Positions 7,504-16,176 of a stretch of DNA of 64,000 nucleotides are shown here, piece after piece (the stretch's first letter is position 1; every line of letters starts with the position of its first letter). The stretch comes from Rhizobium mesosinicum. Its GTDB lineage: Bacteria > Pseudomonadota > Alphaproteobacteria > Rhizobiales > Rhizobiaceae. A program made the translations under genes and the position numbers. The stretch spans positions 62,001-126,000 of the forward strand of contig NZ_JAEUAK010000007.1 in the NCBI RefSeq assembly GCF_019511345.1. The letters are read 5' to 3'. The notes under the pieces were generated by a model that worked only from the letters and a program-made list of their open reading frames with translations, was not told the origin of the DNA and did no database searches.

Positions 7504-9405
7504 ATGAAGTTCCCAAGATTTGCAGCCATTGTCTTATTGTCTCTAGCCGCTCTGCCTGCTTATGCGCAGGACTTCATTGCTGGTATTCCGCGCAACGAAA
7601 CTCTGATCATCCAGGGCACGCCGCAGCAGAATGCCGACTGGTTTAATGTCTGGGCGCCGGGCGGGGGCGGGTCTGCCAATGTCAACGGCCTGCAGCAGCT
7701 GACGACCGATACGTTCTGGTTCATCAATCCGGAGGGTGGTCCGGATGCCTGGCAGAATGCGCTCGCCACCGAGCCGCCGGCTTATAATGCCGATTTCACG
7801 CAAATGACCGTGAAGCTGCGCAAGGGCGTCTATTGGAGCGACGGTGTCGAATTCACCAGCGATGACGTGGTCTATACGGTCAAGACTCAGATCGACCATC
7901 CCGGCATGTCGTGGAGCGCGCCTTTTTCCGTCAACGTTGCCAGCGTTGAAAATCCCGATCCGCAGACAGTCGTTTTCCATCTGAAGAAACCCAATTCGCG
8001 TTTTCATACGCTGTTCACCGTGCGCTGGAACGCCGCCTGGATCATGCCGAAGCATGTCTTCGAAAAGGCCGGCGATCCCCTGGCGTTCAAGAACAATCCG
8101 CCCGTCTCGCTCAGCGCCTATGTACTGCAGAGCTATGACAAGGGCGGCAACTGGACCATCTGGAAATTGCGTGACGACTGGCAGCGCACCTCGATCGGTA
8201 TGGCCGCCAAGGAGCCGCCGCAGGTGAAGTACGTGGTATATCGCGCCGCCGGCAACCCGGAAGCGCGCGTCATCGAGCAGCGCAATCATAATCTCGACGT
8301 GATCAACGACATGGCACCCGAGGGCATGTTTGCGATGATGCGCGACAGCAAGAGCGTCGCCTCCTGGCTGAAGGGCTTCCCCTTCGCCCATCCCGATCCG
8401 ACCTTGCCTTCCGTGTTGCTCAACACCAAGAAACCGCCCTTCGACAACAAGGATGTGCGCTGGGCGCTGGCATTGATGATCGATATCCGCGCCGTGGCTC
8501 TCGGCTCCTATCGCGGTGCCGCCAATCTGGCTGCTCTCGCCACGCCGCCGACCGGCTCGGCCCCGGACGATTATTACGCGCCGATGCAGGACTGGCTCAC
8601 CAATTTCGAGCTCGATACCGGCAGCCGCAAGATCAAGCCCTATGATCCCAATATCTCCGCCCAGATCGCCACCATGGTCCGTGGCCAGTGGGGCGACCAG
8701 ATCCCGACCGATCCGAAACAGCTGCAGCGTACCTTCGGCTTCGGCTGGTGGAAGCAGGACGTTCAAGCTGCAACCGAGCTCCTGCAGAAGGCCGGTTTCA
8801 AGAAGAGCGGCAATCAATGGCTGAAGCCCGACGGCACGCCGTTCACGATTCGCCTGCAAGTCGAGGGCGACGCCATTCCGACACTCGCGCGTGCCGGCAC
8901 GGTCATTGCCCAGCAATGGAGCCAGAACGGCATTGCCACCAAGGTCGACGTTGCCGGCCCGACCAACGGTCAGCGCCTCAGCACCGGCGATTACGAAGCC
9001 GCAATCTACTGGAGTATTGAAACCTGGGGCGGCCATCCGGATCTGTCCTTCTTCCTAGACAGCTACCATTCGGAATTCATCAAGCCGCTCGGCCAGATCC
9101 AGCCGCCGCGCAACCTGCAGCGCTGGCAGGATCCGCGTCTCGATCAGATCATCGCGAAGAACCGGTCCATCGCCTTCGATTCTCCCGATGTCACCAAGGT
9201 CGGTCAGGATTTCCTGAAGCTCGCGGTCGAAGAGATGCCGATGATTCCGCTGATGGCCTACAACAAGTTCGCCCCGTTCGACACGACCTACTGGACGAAC
9301 TATCCGAGCGCTGAAAACCCCTATTCCGCCTCGGGCCCGAACTGGTCGAACATTCGTTACATGGTGACCGGCCTGAAGGCCAATCCGGACGCTCCGAAGA
9401 ACTGA
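7504..9405 (+). CDS. Extracellular solute-binding protein family 5 (Opp/oligosaccharide type)
   Basis: Periplasmic binding protein of 633 residues, with a Sec signal peptide at residues 1-21 (hydrophobic core AAIVLLSLAALPAYA, cleavage near AYA-Q). Family 5 proteins bind peptides, nickel or oligosaccharides; the long length and the divergent glycosidase favour an oligosaccharide such as xylobiose or cellobiose (inference). Family motifs include LRKGVYWSDGVEFTSDDVVY near residues 105-125 and the segment VRWALALMIDI near 318. The start follows AAGGAGGAGCG. First gene of a five-gene operon with all subunits. Confidence 0.92.
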   Translation: MKFPRFAAIVLLSLAALPAYAQDFIAGIPRNETLIIQGTPQQNADWFNVWAPGGGGSANVNGLQQLTTDTFWFINPEGGPDAWQNALATEPPAYNADFTQMTVKLRKGVYWSDGVEFTSDDVVYTVKTQIDHPGMSWSAPFSVNVASVENPDPQTVVFHLKKPNSRFHTLFTVRWNAAWIMPKHVFEKAGDPLAFKNNPPVSLSAYVLQSYDKGGNWTIWKLRDDWQRTSIGMAAKEPPQVKYVVYRAAGNPEARVIEQRNHNLDVINDMAPEGMFAMMRDSKSVASWLKGFPFAHPDPTLPSVLLNTKKPPFDNKDVRWALALMIDIRAVALGSYRGAANLAALATPPTGSAPDDYYAPMQDWLTNFELDTGSRKIKPYDPNISAQIATMVRGQWGDQIPTDPKQLQRTFGFGWWKQDVQAATELLQKAGFKKSGNQWLKPDGTPFTIRLQVEGDAIPTLARAGTVIAQQWSQNGIATKVDVAGPTNGQRLSTGDYEAAIYWSIETWGGHPDLSFFLDSYHSEFIKPLGQIQPPRNLQRWQDPRLDQIIAKNRSIAFDSPDVTKVGQDFLKLAVEEMPMIPLMAYNKFAPFDTTYWTNYPSAENPYSASGPNWSNIRYMVTGLKANPDAPKN

Positions 9406-9417
9406 TCGCGTCGACAC

Positions 9418-9443
9418 GGGAGTGGCCGATTGCCGCCGCTCCC
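9418..9443 (+). terminator. Intra-operon hairpin after the binding-protein gene
   Basis: GGGAGTGGC at 9418 pairs with GCCGCTCCC at 9435 (one G-T pair) around an eight-base loop, just after the binding-protein stop. Hairpins here often protect the upstream message and reduce read-through, giving an excess of binding protein over membrane subunits. There is no T-run. Confidence 0.45.
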
Positions 9444-9468
9444 CTTCTGCTACTGGAGGATGGATGCC

Positions 9469-10473
9469 ATGAATGGTTTTCTGATCTATGCGGGCAAACG
9501 TTTCCTGCAGTTCCTTTTCGTGGTCGTGACCGGCATCACGCTCGCATTCCTGATCGCGCATTTCTCGCCGGTCGACCCGGTGGAGCAGACCGTATCGCTC
9601 TTGACGAGTTTCGGCTCGACCGATCCACAATCGGTTGAAATTCTGCGACAGTCGCTGCGGGAGCTCTATGGAACCGGCGGCCCGCTTCTCGATCAGTATT
9701 TCACGTTCTGGGGACGGGTGCTGACCGGCGATTTCGGTCCGTCGCTGTCGTCGTTCCCGACGCCGGTCATGACCGTCATCGGACGCGCTTTGCCCTGGAC
9801 CGTCGGCCTTCTGACGCTTGCCACGATTATTGCATGGATCATCGGCAACCTGCTCGGCGCGCTTGCCGGTTATTTCCGCAACAGCCGGCTGCTCAAGCTT
9901 GCCGGCATCGTCATCATGGCTTTGCAGCCGATCCCCACCTACATTATCGGCCTCAGCCTCGTCATTCTCTTTGGTTTCGTCTGGCCGATCCTGCCGATCA
10001 GTGGTGGCGCGCAGGTCAATCTTACGCCTGCCTTCAGCTGGGCCTTCATCAGTTCGGTTATCGAACACGGAATTCTGCCGGCGCTGACGCTGGTCCTCGT
10101 CGGCATCGGCGGCTGGTTCATCTCCATGCGTTCGCTCGTCTCCAACATCATCACCGACGATCATGTCGTTTATGCCGAGCTCGGTGGTGTGCGCTCAAGC
10201 AGCATCTTTTCGTATTACGTGGCCCGGAACGCCATGCTGCCGCAGGTTACGGGTCTCGCGCTCAGCCTCGGCAATGTCTTCGGCGGTGCCGTCATCGTCG
10301 AGTTTGTCTTCAACTATCCGGGCATCGGCAAGCTGCTGATCTCGGGCATCTATTCCGGCGATTACAGCCTGGTCCTCGGTGTCACGACCATCGCCATCAT
10401 CGCCGTCGCCGCGGCCGTCTTCGTGATCGACGTCATTTATCCGCTGATCGATCCGCGCGTGAAACTGGGATAA
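9469..10473 (+). CDS. ABC permease, OppB/DppB type
   Basis: Inner-membrane permease of 334 residues, the B-type subunit of a family 5 importer. Start ATG 9469 has GGAGG nine bases upstream; ATG 9460 and an upstream TTG at 9430 are in frame but less well placed. A membrane span follows a basic N-terminus (YAGKRFLQFLFVVVTGITLAF split at residues 5-25), and the C-terminal half carries the typical EFVFNYPGIGKLL motif near residue 280. It lies five bases before the C-type permease gene. Confidence 0.93.
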   Translation: MNGFLIYAGKRFLQFLFVVVTGITLAFLIAHFSPVDPVEQTVSLLTSFGSTDPQSVEILRQSLRELYGTGGPLLDQYFTFWGRVLTGDFGPSLSSFPTPVMTVIGRALPWTVGLLTLATIIAWIIGNLLGALAGYFRNSRLLKLAGIVIMALQPIPTYIIGLSLVILFGFVWPILPISGGAQVNLTPAFSWAFISSVIEHGILPALTLVLVGIGGWFISMRSLVSNIITDDHVVYAELGGVRSSSIFSYYVARNAMLPQVTGLALSLGNVFGGAVIVEFVFNYPGIGKLLISGIYSGDYSLVLGVTTIAIIAVAAAVFVIDVIYPLIDPRVKLG

Positions 10474-10478
10474 ATGCG

Positions 10479-11336
10479 ATGTTCAAGATCCTCAGAGACC
10501 TGCTCCGCTACAACAAGGAATTCCTGTTCGGGACGATCCTGATCCTGATCATTGTCGGGTTGATCGTCTCCTCCTTTTTCTCGCCCTATGACGAGACCGC
10601 CATCTATGTCGTGATCCCCGACATGCCGCCATCGGCCGAATTCTGGTTCGGCACGACGTCGCGCGGGCAGGATGTCTTCTGGCAGATCGGCGCGTCGCTG
10701 CGCAACACGCTGCTCTTCGGCATCATCGTCGCCATCATCAGCCGCCTCATCGCGCTCGTCGTCGGCCTCGTCTCCGGTTACATCGGCGGGCGCACCGACC
10801 AGATCATCATGGGCGTCAACGATACGCTGGGCGCACTGCCAAACATCCCGATCCTGCTTCTTCTGGTCTTTGTCCTGCGTGACCAGATGACATGGTCGAT
10901 GCTGGCGGTCGTCGCAGCCCTGCTCGGTTGGACGCATGACAGCCGGCTCATCCGCTCCGTCGCACTATCGCTACGTCAACGGGAATTTACCCGGCACGCC
11001 GTCTTTTCGGGCATGCGCACGTCGCAGATCCTCATTCGCGAGCATCTTCCCTATGTCATGCCGATCGTCTTCTTCACCACGATGAACAACCTCATCTGGG
11101 CAATCGGCCTGGAAGTGACGCTCTCCATTCTCGGCTTTTCCGACATCAACCGGCCGACGATCGGTGGCATGATCTACTGGGCCAATGCGCATTCCGCCAT
11201 GGTTGCTGGCATCTGGTGGTGGGTGGCCTTCCCGATGCTCTTCGTGGTCATCCTCTTCCTCGGCCTCTTCATGCTCGCCATGTCGGTCAACGAATATATC
11301 GATCCGCGCTCGCGGCTGGCCCGGATGGGAGCCTGA
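10479..11336 (+). CDS. ABC permease, OppC/DppC type
   Basis: Inner-membrane permease of 285 residues, the C-type partner of the preceding gene. I start it at ATG 10479 (MFKILRDLLRYNKEF), the usual N-terminus; the open frame upstream to 9834 is a shadow of the B-type gene. The typical FGTTSRGQDVFWQI motif lies near residues 57-70. The EAA-like loop is HAVFSGMRTSQILIREHLPYV near residues 170-190. Membrane spans flank both. Coupled to the ATPase gene by a four-base gap. Confidence 0.92.
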   Translation: MFKILRDLLRYNKEFLFGTILILIIVGLIVSSFFSPYDETAIYVVIPDMPPSAEFWFGTTSRGQDVFWQIGASLRNTLLFGIIVAIISRLIALVVGLVSGYIGGRTDQIIMGVNDTLGALPNIPILLLLVFVLRDQMTWSMLAVVAALLGWTHDSRLIRSVALSLRQREFTRHAVFSGMRTSQILIREHLPYVMPIVFFTTMNNLIWAIGLEVTLSILGFSDINRPTIGGMIYWANAHSAMVAGIWWWVAFPMLFVVILFLGLFMLAMSVNEYIDPRSRLARMGA

Positions 11337-11340
11337 GACG

Positions 11341-12375
11341 ATGCAGAATTCTTTGAGGAAAGCACCTTTGACCCTCGTCGAAAACTCCCGGGACGCGCTG
11401 ACGATCGACGGGCTCAAATGCTACTACGTCAACGATTATTTCGGTGTCCGGCGCGAGATCAGGGCCGTCGACGATATAAGCCTGACCGTAAGCAAGAACG
11501 AAATCTACGGCATTGCCGGAGAATCCTCGAGTGGCAAGACCTCGCTCATCAAGACGCTTGCCGGCGCCATTCGTCCGCCGATGCGGGTCATCGGCGGCAC
11601 GGTCAACTTCAATTTCGATGGCAAGCCGATCGACGTCTATGGCGAACCGCAAAAGATGCGGGCTGCGCGCTGGCGACATCTTTCCTACATCATGCAGGGC
11701 TCGATGAACGTGCTGAACCCGGTCCGGCGGGTGAAGCACGCTTTCAATGATTTCGCCTCCCGCCATATGGGGCTGGATCAAGCGGCCTTCCGCCAGCGGG
11801 TCGAGGCGCATCTTGCCCGCCTGCATCTCGACCCGCACGTCCTTGAAGCCTTTCCGCACCAGCTCTCCGGCGGCATGCGCCAGCGGCTGACCATTGCGCT
11901 TGCGACCGTCTGCGAACCGGAATTCATCATCGCCGACGAGCCTACGACGGCGCTCGACGTTTTGGTGCAGCAGGATGTTCTGGCCTTGATCAAGGAAGTG
12001 CAGACACGCATGCAAGCCTCGGTCATCTTCGTGACCCATGATATGTCCGTCCATGCTGCCATCACCGATCGCCTTGCGATCATGTATGCGGGGCGGCTCG
12101 CCGAAGAAGGACCGACGCAGGCGATCTTCGACAATCCGCAACATCCCTATACGGCGCATCTGATCGGCAGCCTGCCACGCATCGGCGATACCAGGACGCG
12201 GAAGAGCCTGCAGGGCAAACCTCCGGCGCTCTCGAACCCGCCGTCGGGATGTCGCTTCCATCCACGATGTCCGATTGCGATCGACAGGTGCTCGAAGGAG
12301 GTTCCTGTCATGCAGCCGAGCGCGGCCGGCGGGCGCGTGGCCTGTTTCAGGGCAGGGGAGTACAAGATCCAATGA
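11341..12375 (+). CDS. ABC ATPase, OppD/DppD type
   Basis: First of two ATPases of the importer, 344 residues from ATG 11341. Walker A appears as GESSSGKTSLIK near residues 59-70, where the usual second glycine is serine (GESSSGKT rather than GESGSGKT), a common variant. The signature LSGGMRQRLTIALA is near 176, Walker B FIIADEPTTALD near 197, and the H-loop VTHD near 230. The C-terminal oligopeptide/dipeptide extension CRFHPRCPIAIDRCSKEVP carries four cysteines, typical of OppD/DppD proteins that bind an iron-sulphur cluster. Its end overlaps the next gene by four bases (ATGA). Confidence 0.92.
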   Translation: MQNSLRKAPLTLVENSRDALTIDGLKCYYVNDYFGVRREIRAVDDISLTVSKNEIYGIAGESSSGKTSLIKTLAGAIRPPMRVIGGTVNFNFDGKPIDVYGEPQKMRAARWRHLSYIMQGSMNVLNPVRRVKHAFNDFASRHMGLDQAAFRQRVEAHLARLHLDPHVLEAFPHQLSGGMRQRLTIALATVCEPEFIIADEPTTALDVLVQQDVLALIKEVQTRMQASVIFVTHDMSVHAAITDRLAIMYAGRLAEEGPTQAIFDNPQHPYTAHLIGSLPRIGDTRTRKSLQGKPPALSNPPSGCRFHPRCPIAIDRCSKEVPVMQPSAAGGRVACFRAGEYKIQ

Positions 12376-13226
12376 AGAGTGAACACCTTCTCCAGCTTGA
12401 AAATGTTAGCAAGTTCTTTCCGATCGGCGGGTTCTTTTCACGGGCCAGGATGACGGCAGTCGATGACGTGAGCTTTGCGCTTGCGTCTGACAGGCCAGAG
12501 ATTTTCACGATCGTCGGCGAATCCGGCTCCGGCAAATCCACACTCGCCAAGATGATCCTCGGCAGCGAGGCCGCAGATCGCGGCACCATCCGCTTCGACG
12601 GCGCCGACATCGGCGATATCAGCAGCCGCAACGCCCGCGAGGCCTTCATGACCAAGGTTCAGCCGGTTTTCCAGAATCCCTTCGAAGCCTTCAATCCGCT
12701 GACACGTATCGACGAGTATCTGTATGCCACGGCGCATCGCTTCAAAGGTGCGAAGAGCCGCGCCGAAAGGGAGGCCTTGGCAGATATGTCGCTGCAGCGG
12801 GTCGGCCTCTCCATTGCGGAGGTTCGCGGACGTTATTCGCACGAATTGTCCGGCGGCCAGCTCCAGCGCATCGCGGTGGCACGCGCGCTCATTCCCGAAC
12901 CGAAGCTCATCGTCGCAGACGAGCCAGTTTCCATGGTGGATGCGTCGCTGCGCATGTCGATCGTCAATCTCTTTCGCGAATTGCGCGACGCGTTGAAGGT
13001 ATCAATCATCTACATCACTCACGATCTTGCGACCGCCTACTATATAGCCGACCGTGTCATCATCATGCGCAAAGGCGTGGTCGTCGAAAGCGGCGAGGCG
13101 CGTAAGGTGCTGGACAATCCGCAGCACGAATATTCGTTCGCTTTAAAGAATGCCATTCTGCCCCCGGATCCAAAGCGAGCATCGGCGATCCTATGCGCGC
13201 GTCAGCGCGATCGTATGTCTGGTTGA
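12372..13226 (+). CDS. ABC ATPase, OppF/DppF type
   Basis: Second ATPase of the importer, 284 residues from ATG 12372, which overlaps the preceding stop (ATGA). Walker A GESGSGKSTLAKM is near residues 52-64, the signature LSGGQLQRIAVARAL near 160, Walker B LIVADEPVSMVD near 182, and VTHD is replaced by ITHD near 218. It lacks a long cysteine-rich tail and ends after KRASAILCARQRDRMSG, which is short for the family, so the C-terminal domain is reduced. Last gene of the operon. Confidence 0.91.
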   Translation: MKSEHLLQLENVSKFFPIGGFFSRARMTAVDDVSFALASDRPEIFTIVGESGSGKSTLAKMILGSEAADRGTIRFDGADIGDISSRNAREAFMTKVQPVFQNPFEAFNPLTRIDEYLYATAHRFKGAKSRAEREALADMSLQRVGLSIAEVRGRYSHELSGGQLQRIAVARALIPEPKLIVADEPVSMVDASLRMSIVNLFRELRDALKVSIIYITHDLATAYYIADRVIIMRKGVVVESGEARKVLDNPQHEYSFALKNAILPPDPKRASAILCARQRDRMSG

Positions 13227-13228
13227 CG

Positions 13229-13289
13229 GAGGCGATATCCTGAGGCCGACCTGCAGGTTTTGCCTTTTTCGGAAACCTAGGATCGCCTC
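13229..13289. terminator. Bidirectional hairpin between convergent operons
   Basis: GAGGCGATATCCT at 13229 pairs with AGGATCGCCTC ending at 13289 (two-base bulge), and inside it AGGTTT pairs with AAACCT around a pyrimidine-rich loop. It starts two bases after the stop of the rightward ATPase gene and lies before the stop of the leftward anti-sigma gene, so it could end transcription from both sides. Confidence 0.5.
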
Positions 13290-13365
13290 AGCAACTTTGC
13301 CAGGATCGTAAGGGTCGAAGGTTAGTTTCCATTCAAGAGCAAAAGACGTTCGATATACGCGTACC

Positions 13366-14139
13366 CTAAGTCTGCGAACGGACCGCGTCTGCGATCGGGT
13401 GGAGGTCGTCGTGTGGTAGCGCCCCGACGAGGCTGTAGCCCAGACCGTTCTTTGCCCAGCTCCAGCCTCTAATATAGCCCGTTTCACTAGCAACCATCGG
13501 CTTGTTCTGGTCCACCATCATGGGACGGGTGAGCATGACGAGGCGGCTACCCTTATCGTCGTCGTACATCAGCATAAGACCGGGACCATGTGCAGTCGGG
13601 ACCACACGCCCGCCCATGAGGCGGTAGCCGGCCTTGCTGAGGTCCGGAATGGCGGCGGCGCGTCCCAGCGTCGCGGAGGCGAGCTGGTGAAGCGTGTCGC
13701 CTCCGTCCGCTCGCACCTCAACGGGATGCAGACGATCTGGAGCGAAGGTGCCGTAGCTGGCAGATGCCTCCTGCGCGAGCGCCGCCACGCCTTCGGTCGG
13801 AGGCAGGGTGTAGCCCTTGATCATCCAGCCGCCCGTTGCGCCGATCGCCAGCAGCAGGACGGCAGCAGCAGCAAGCCGGAATTGTCGTGGCCTACGGGCG
13901 GGGGCAGGGGGATGAGCCGCCGCGATTGTCCGGAGGTTCAGTCTGGATGGTACGGGCTCGCGCGCCACGGGATCGAGGGCGAAGCGTAGCGACGCAGCCT
14001 GGGTCCGGTAGGCTGTGACGCGAGCATCCGCTTCGGGGTTTTCCCGCAGGTACTCGGCCACGTCACAGTGACGCTCCGCGTCCAGCGCATTGTCCACGTA
14101 GGCCTGGAGGTCGTCTTCAGTGATCGGCTTCATGTTCAT
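13366..14139 (-). CDS. Anti-sigma factor, single-pass membrane protein
   Basis: Putative anti-sigma factor of 257 residues. The N-terminal part (ITEDDLQAYVDNALD, residues 6-20) resembles the cytoplasmic sigma-binding domain of ECF anti-sigma factors, but the zinc-binding H-x3-C-x2-C motif is absent. One membrane span lies at about residues 87-107 (LAAAAVLLLAIGATGG), and the C-terminal half would be periplasmic and act as sensor. Its ATG overlaps the sigma-factor stop (ATGA at 14136-14139), the classic sigma/anti-sigma arrangement. By family, it would hold the sigma factor inactive until a periplasmic signal arrives. Confidence 0.87.
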   Translation of the reverse strand: MNMKPITEDDLQAYVDNALDAERHCDVAEYLRENPEADARVTAYRTQAASLRFALDPVAREPVPSRLNLRTIAAAHPPAPARRPRQFRLAAAAVLLLAIGATGGWMIKGYTLPPTEGVAALAQEASASYGTFAPDRLHPVEVRADGGDTLHQLASATLGRAAAIPDLSKAGYRLMGGRVVPTAHGPGLMLMYDDDKGSRLVMLTRPMMVDQNKPMVASETGYIRGWSWAKNGLGYSLVGALPHDDLHPIADAVRSQT

Positions 14140-14663
14140 TTCACCCTCCGGATATAGGGGCCGCTGGCATAGGCTCCCAACGGCTTCAATTCCAGCATCG
14201 TCCTCAACTGCTCGCGCGCCCGCGACAATCTCGACATGACGGTTCCGAGCGGGATCTCCAGCACTTTTGCCGCCTCGGCATAGGAAAGATCTTCCACCGA
14301 GACCAGCAGCAGGACGCTGCGGTAATCGGGTGACAGGCGATCGACGGCCGCCATGACCTCCTGGCCGTAGATCGTCTCCTCCTGCGTCGCCGCGCGTGCA
14401 TTCAAGGCTTCGGGCGCATCTTCGATCGGCAGGGAAGCGCCCCGTCTGGCATCCTGCCTCAGCCTGTTGACGGCCAGATTGTGCAGGATGGCAAACACCC
14501 AGGAACGGGCGTTTTCATCGCGGCGGCGGCTCCAGTTTGCCACGACACGCTCCAGGCAATCCTGAACGATGTCGTCGGCGGCTTCGGTGTCGCGCACAAG
14601 ACCTCGCGCATAGCGCCTGAGGGCCGGGATCATCGGCTCCACCTGGGAAAGCAAGTCATCCAT
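14136..14663 (-). CDS. ECF sigma-70 family RNA polymerase sigma factor
   Basis: Sigma factor of 175 residues with region 2 (RRYARGLVRDTEAADDIVQ, about residues 14-32) and region 4 (LSYAEAAKVLEIPLGTVMSR near residues 130-149). I start it at ATG 14663, which has GGAGGG ten bases upstream; the open extension to 14708 has no support. It is read with its anti-sigma gene and lies 55 bases after the YVTN propeller gene in the same direction. It may control this four-gene operon; I found no repeated -35/-10 pair that would prove autoregulation. Confidence 0.94.
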   Translation of the reverse strand: MDDLLSQVEPMIPALRRYARGLVRDTEAADDIVQDCLERVVANWSRRRDENARSWVFAILHNLAVNRLRQDARRGASLPIEDAPEALNARAATQEETIYGQEVMAAVDRLSPDYRSVLLLVSVEDLSYAEAAKVLEIPLGTVMSRLSRAREQLRTMLELKPLGAYASGPYIRRVK

Positions 14664-14718
14664 GTTCTGACCCTCCGAATGGATGGCCTGCGCGGGTGCG
14701 CGGACCATCCGGCCTTCA

Positions 14719-16176
14719 TTACTCCGCAGCCTGAACCTGCAGCACCTTGCCGGGCTTGCCGTCGTCGACGGAGGCCACCACGAGGTACCGGCGTTCGTCC
14801 TTGTGCTTGGCTTCTACGATCTGCCGGATGGGTCCGACGGCATTGACGATCGCCGAGCCTGCCGGATTGGTCATGAAATTCGACAGTGCTTCAAGCGGAC
14901 CACTGCCGTCGGCTTTGTCGGAAAGGGCCAGCACATACATGGTCTTGGGCTCCAGTCCCGTGACCGAGGCCTGCAGGACCTGCGTCAGACCCTGATCAAA
15001 CAAGGAAACGCTGGACGGCGTCTTGTCCTTTTCCCCTTTTGCAGAGAGCTTCAGGTGGGCAGCTTCGCCCGCCTTGCCAAGCGGCACCAGGTTTGCCAGG
15101 CCATCGCCATCCGCCACGGCATTCGGAACGTATGCCACCGCCTGCGGCGCCTGGCCTATCGGGATATTGGCGATCACCTTGTTGGTCAGCGTGTCGATCA
15201 CCGCGAACTGGTCGGCATTTTCCAGGCCGACATAGACGCGGGTGCCGTCGCCCGAGGGCCAGATGCCGTGCGGCAGGTTGCCAACCGGAATGGTCGCAAC
15301 CTGCTCGAAAGTATCGGTGCGGAACACCTTGACCTGATTCAGCCCCCCGACCGTCACATAGGCAAAGCTGCCATTCTTGTTGGTGACGAGATTGACGTGA
15401 TTGGTGATCGGCCCTGTGTCGAGCGTCTTGATCAGGTCGAAGGGTGCCTGGGCATTGAAGACCTGCGTCTTGCCAACATCCTTCAGGGTGAACCAGACCT
15501 GTTTGCCATCCGGCGAAGCGGCGATGTTGGGGCAGAATGGGCTTTCCTGCTTCAGGTGCCCGACGATCTGGTGGTCGGCGACGGATACAACAACAGTCTC
15601 CGGATTGAAGGACGAGCATATATAGCCGAACTTTCCATCCGGCGAGAAAATCTGCATGCCGGGGCCGGCCGGCACCTTGATCTGCGCCTTTTCCTCGAAG
15701 GTCGCTGCGTCGATGACCGAAATATAGTCCTCGCCGCGAACCGTGACCCAGACCTCCTTGCCGTCGGGCGTGAAGAAGGCCTCGTGGGGAGAGCGGCCGA
15801 CATAGGTCGTATGCTTCACTGCATTCGTGGCCGTATCGATGAAGGTGACGGAGTTGGAGCCGATCGACACGACCGCCAGCGTCTTGTGATCCGGCGAGAA
15901 GCCCATGCCGTGAACGAGGACCTGGCCCTTGTAGAGCGGGCTTAAGTTTCCCGGCTGCGGATCGCCGAGCTTGATGACGCCGAGCAGTTTGTTGGTCGAG
16001 GGATCACTGACCGAAACGGTATTGGAGAACTGCTCGGCGGCATAGACGCGGTCCTTGCTGCTGATCGCGATATTCGGATCTGAGGCGGCGCCTGGCGCCT
16101 GTCCGGCAAGCGCGGACAAAGGCAATAGCATGCTGCCCGCCAGGAGGTTGGCGGCAAAAGATGTGCGAATGTTCAT
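14719..16176 (-). CDS. Exported YVTN-type beta-propeller protein
   Basis: Periplasmic or secreted protein of 485 residues with a signal peptide (residues 1-24, ending ALAG). It is built from beta-propeller blades with repeated motifs such as VYAAEQFSNTVSV, VTFIDTATNAV, ISVIDAATFE, VKVFRTDTFEQVATIPVG and FAVIDTLTNKVIANIPIG, typical of YVTN/lactonase-like families. The C-terminal part (about residues 370-485) looks like a separate domain. Family members are poorly characterised; some bind metals or act in redox or surface roles, so no enzyme activity is assigned. Its ATG overlaps the DUF305 gene stop (ATGA at 16173-16176), so the two are translationally coupled. Confidence 0.85.
   Translation of the reverse strand: MNIRTSFAANLLAGSMLLPLSALAGQAPGAASDPNIAISSKDRVYAAEQFSNTVSVSDPSTNKLLGVIKLGDPQPGNLSPLYKGQVLVHGMGFSPDHKTLAVVSIGSNSVTFIDTATNAVKHTTYVGRSPHEAFFTPDGKEVWVTVRGEDYISVIDAATFEEKAQIKVPAGPGMQIFSPDGKFGYICSSFNPETVVVSVADHQIVGHLKQESPFCPNIAASPDGKQVWFTLKDVGKTQVFNAQAPFDLIKTLDTGPITNHVNLVTNKNGSFAYVTVGGLNQVKVFRTDTFEQVATIPVGNLPHGIWPSGDGTRVYVGLENADQFAVIDTLTNKVIANIPIGQAPQAVAYVPNAVADGDGLANLVPLGKAGEAAHLKLSAKGEKDKTPSSVSLFDQGLTQVLQASVTGLEPKTMYVLALSDKADGSGPLEALSNFMTNPAGSAIVNAVGPIRQIVEAKHKDERRYLVVASVDDGKPGKVLQVQAAE

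Noticed and set aside
7543..9036. 497-codon minus frame opposite the family 5 binding-protein gene
   Set aside because: Antisense shadow with low-complexity-like composition; the plus gene has signal peptide and family motifs.
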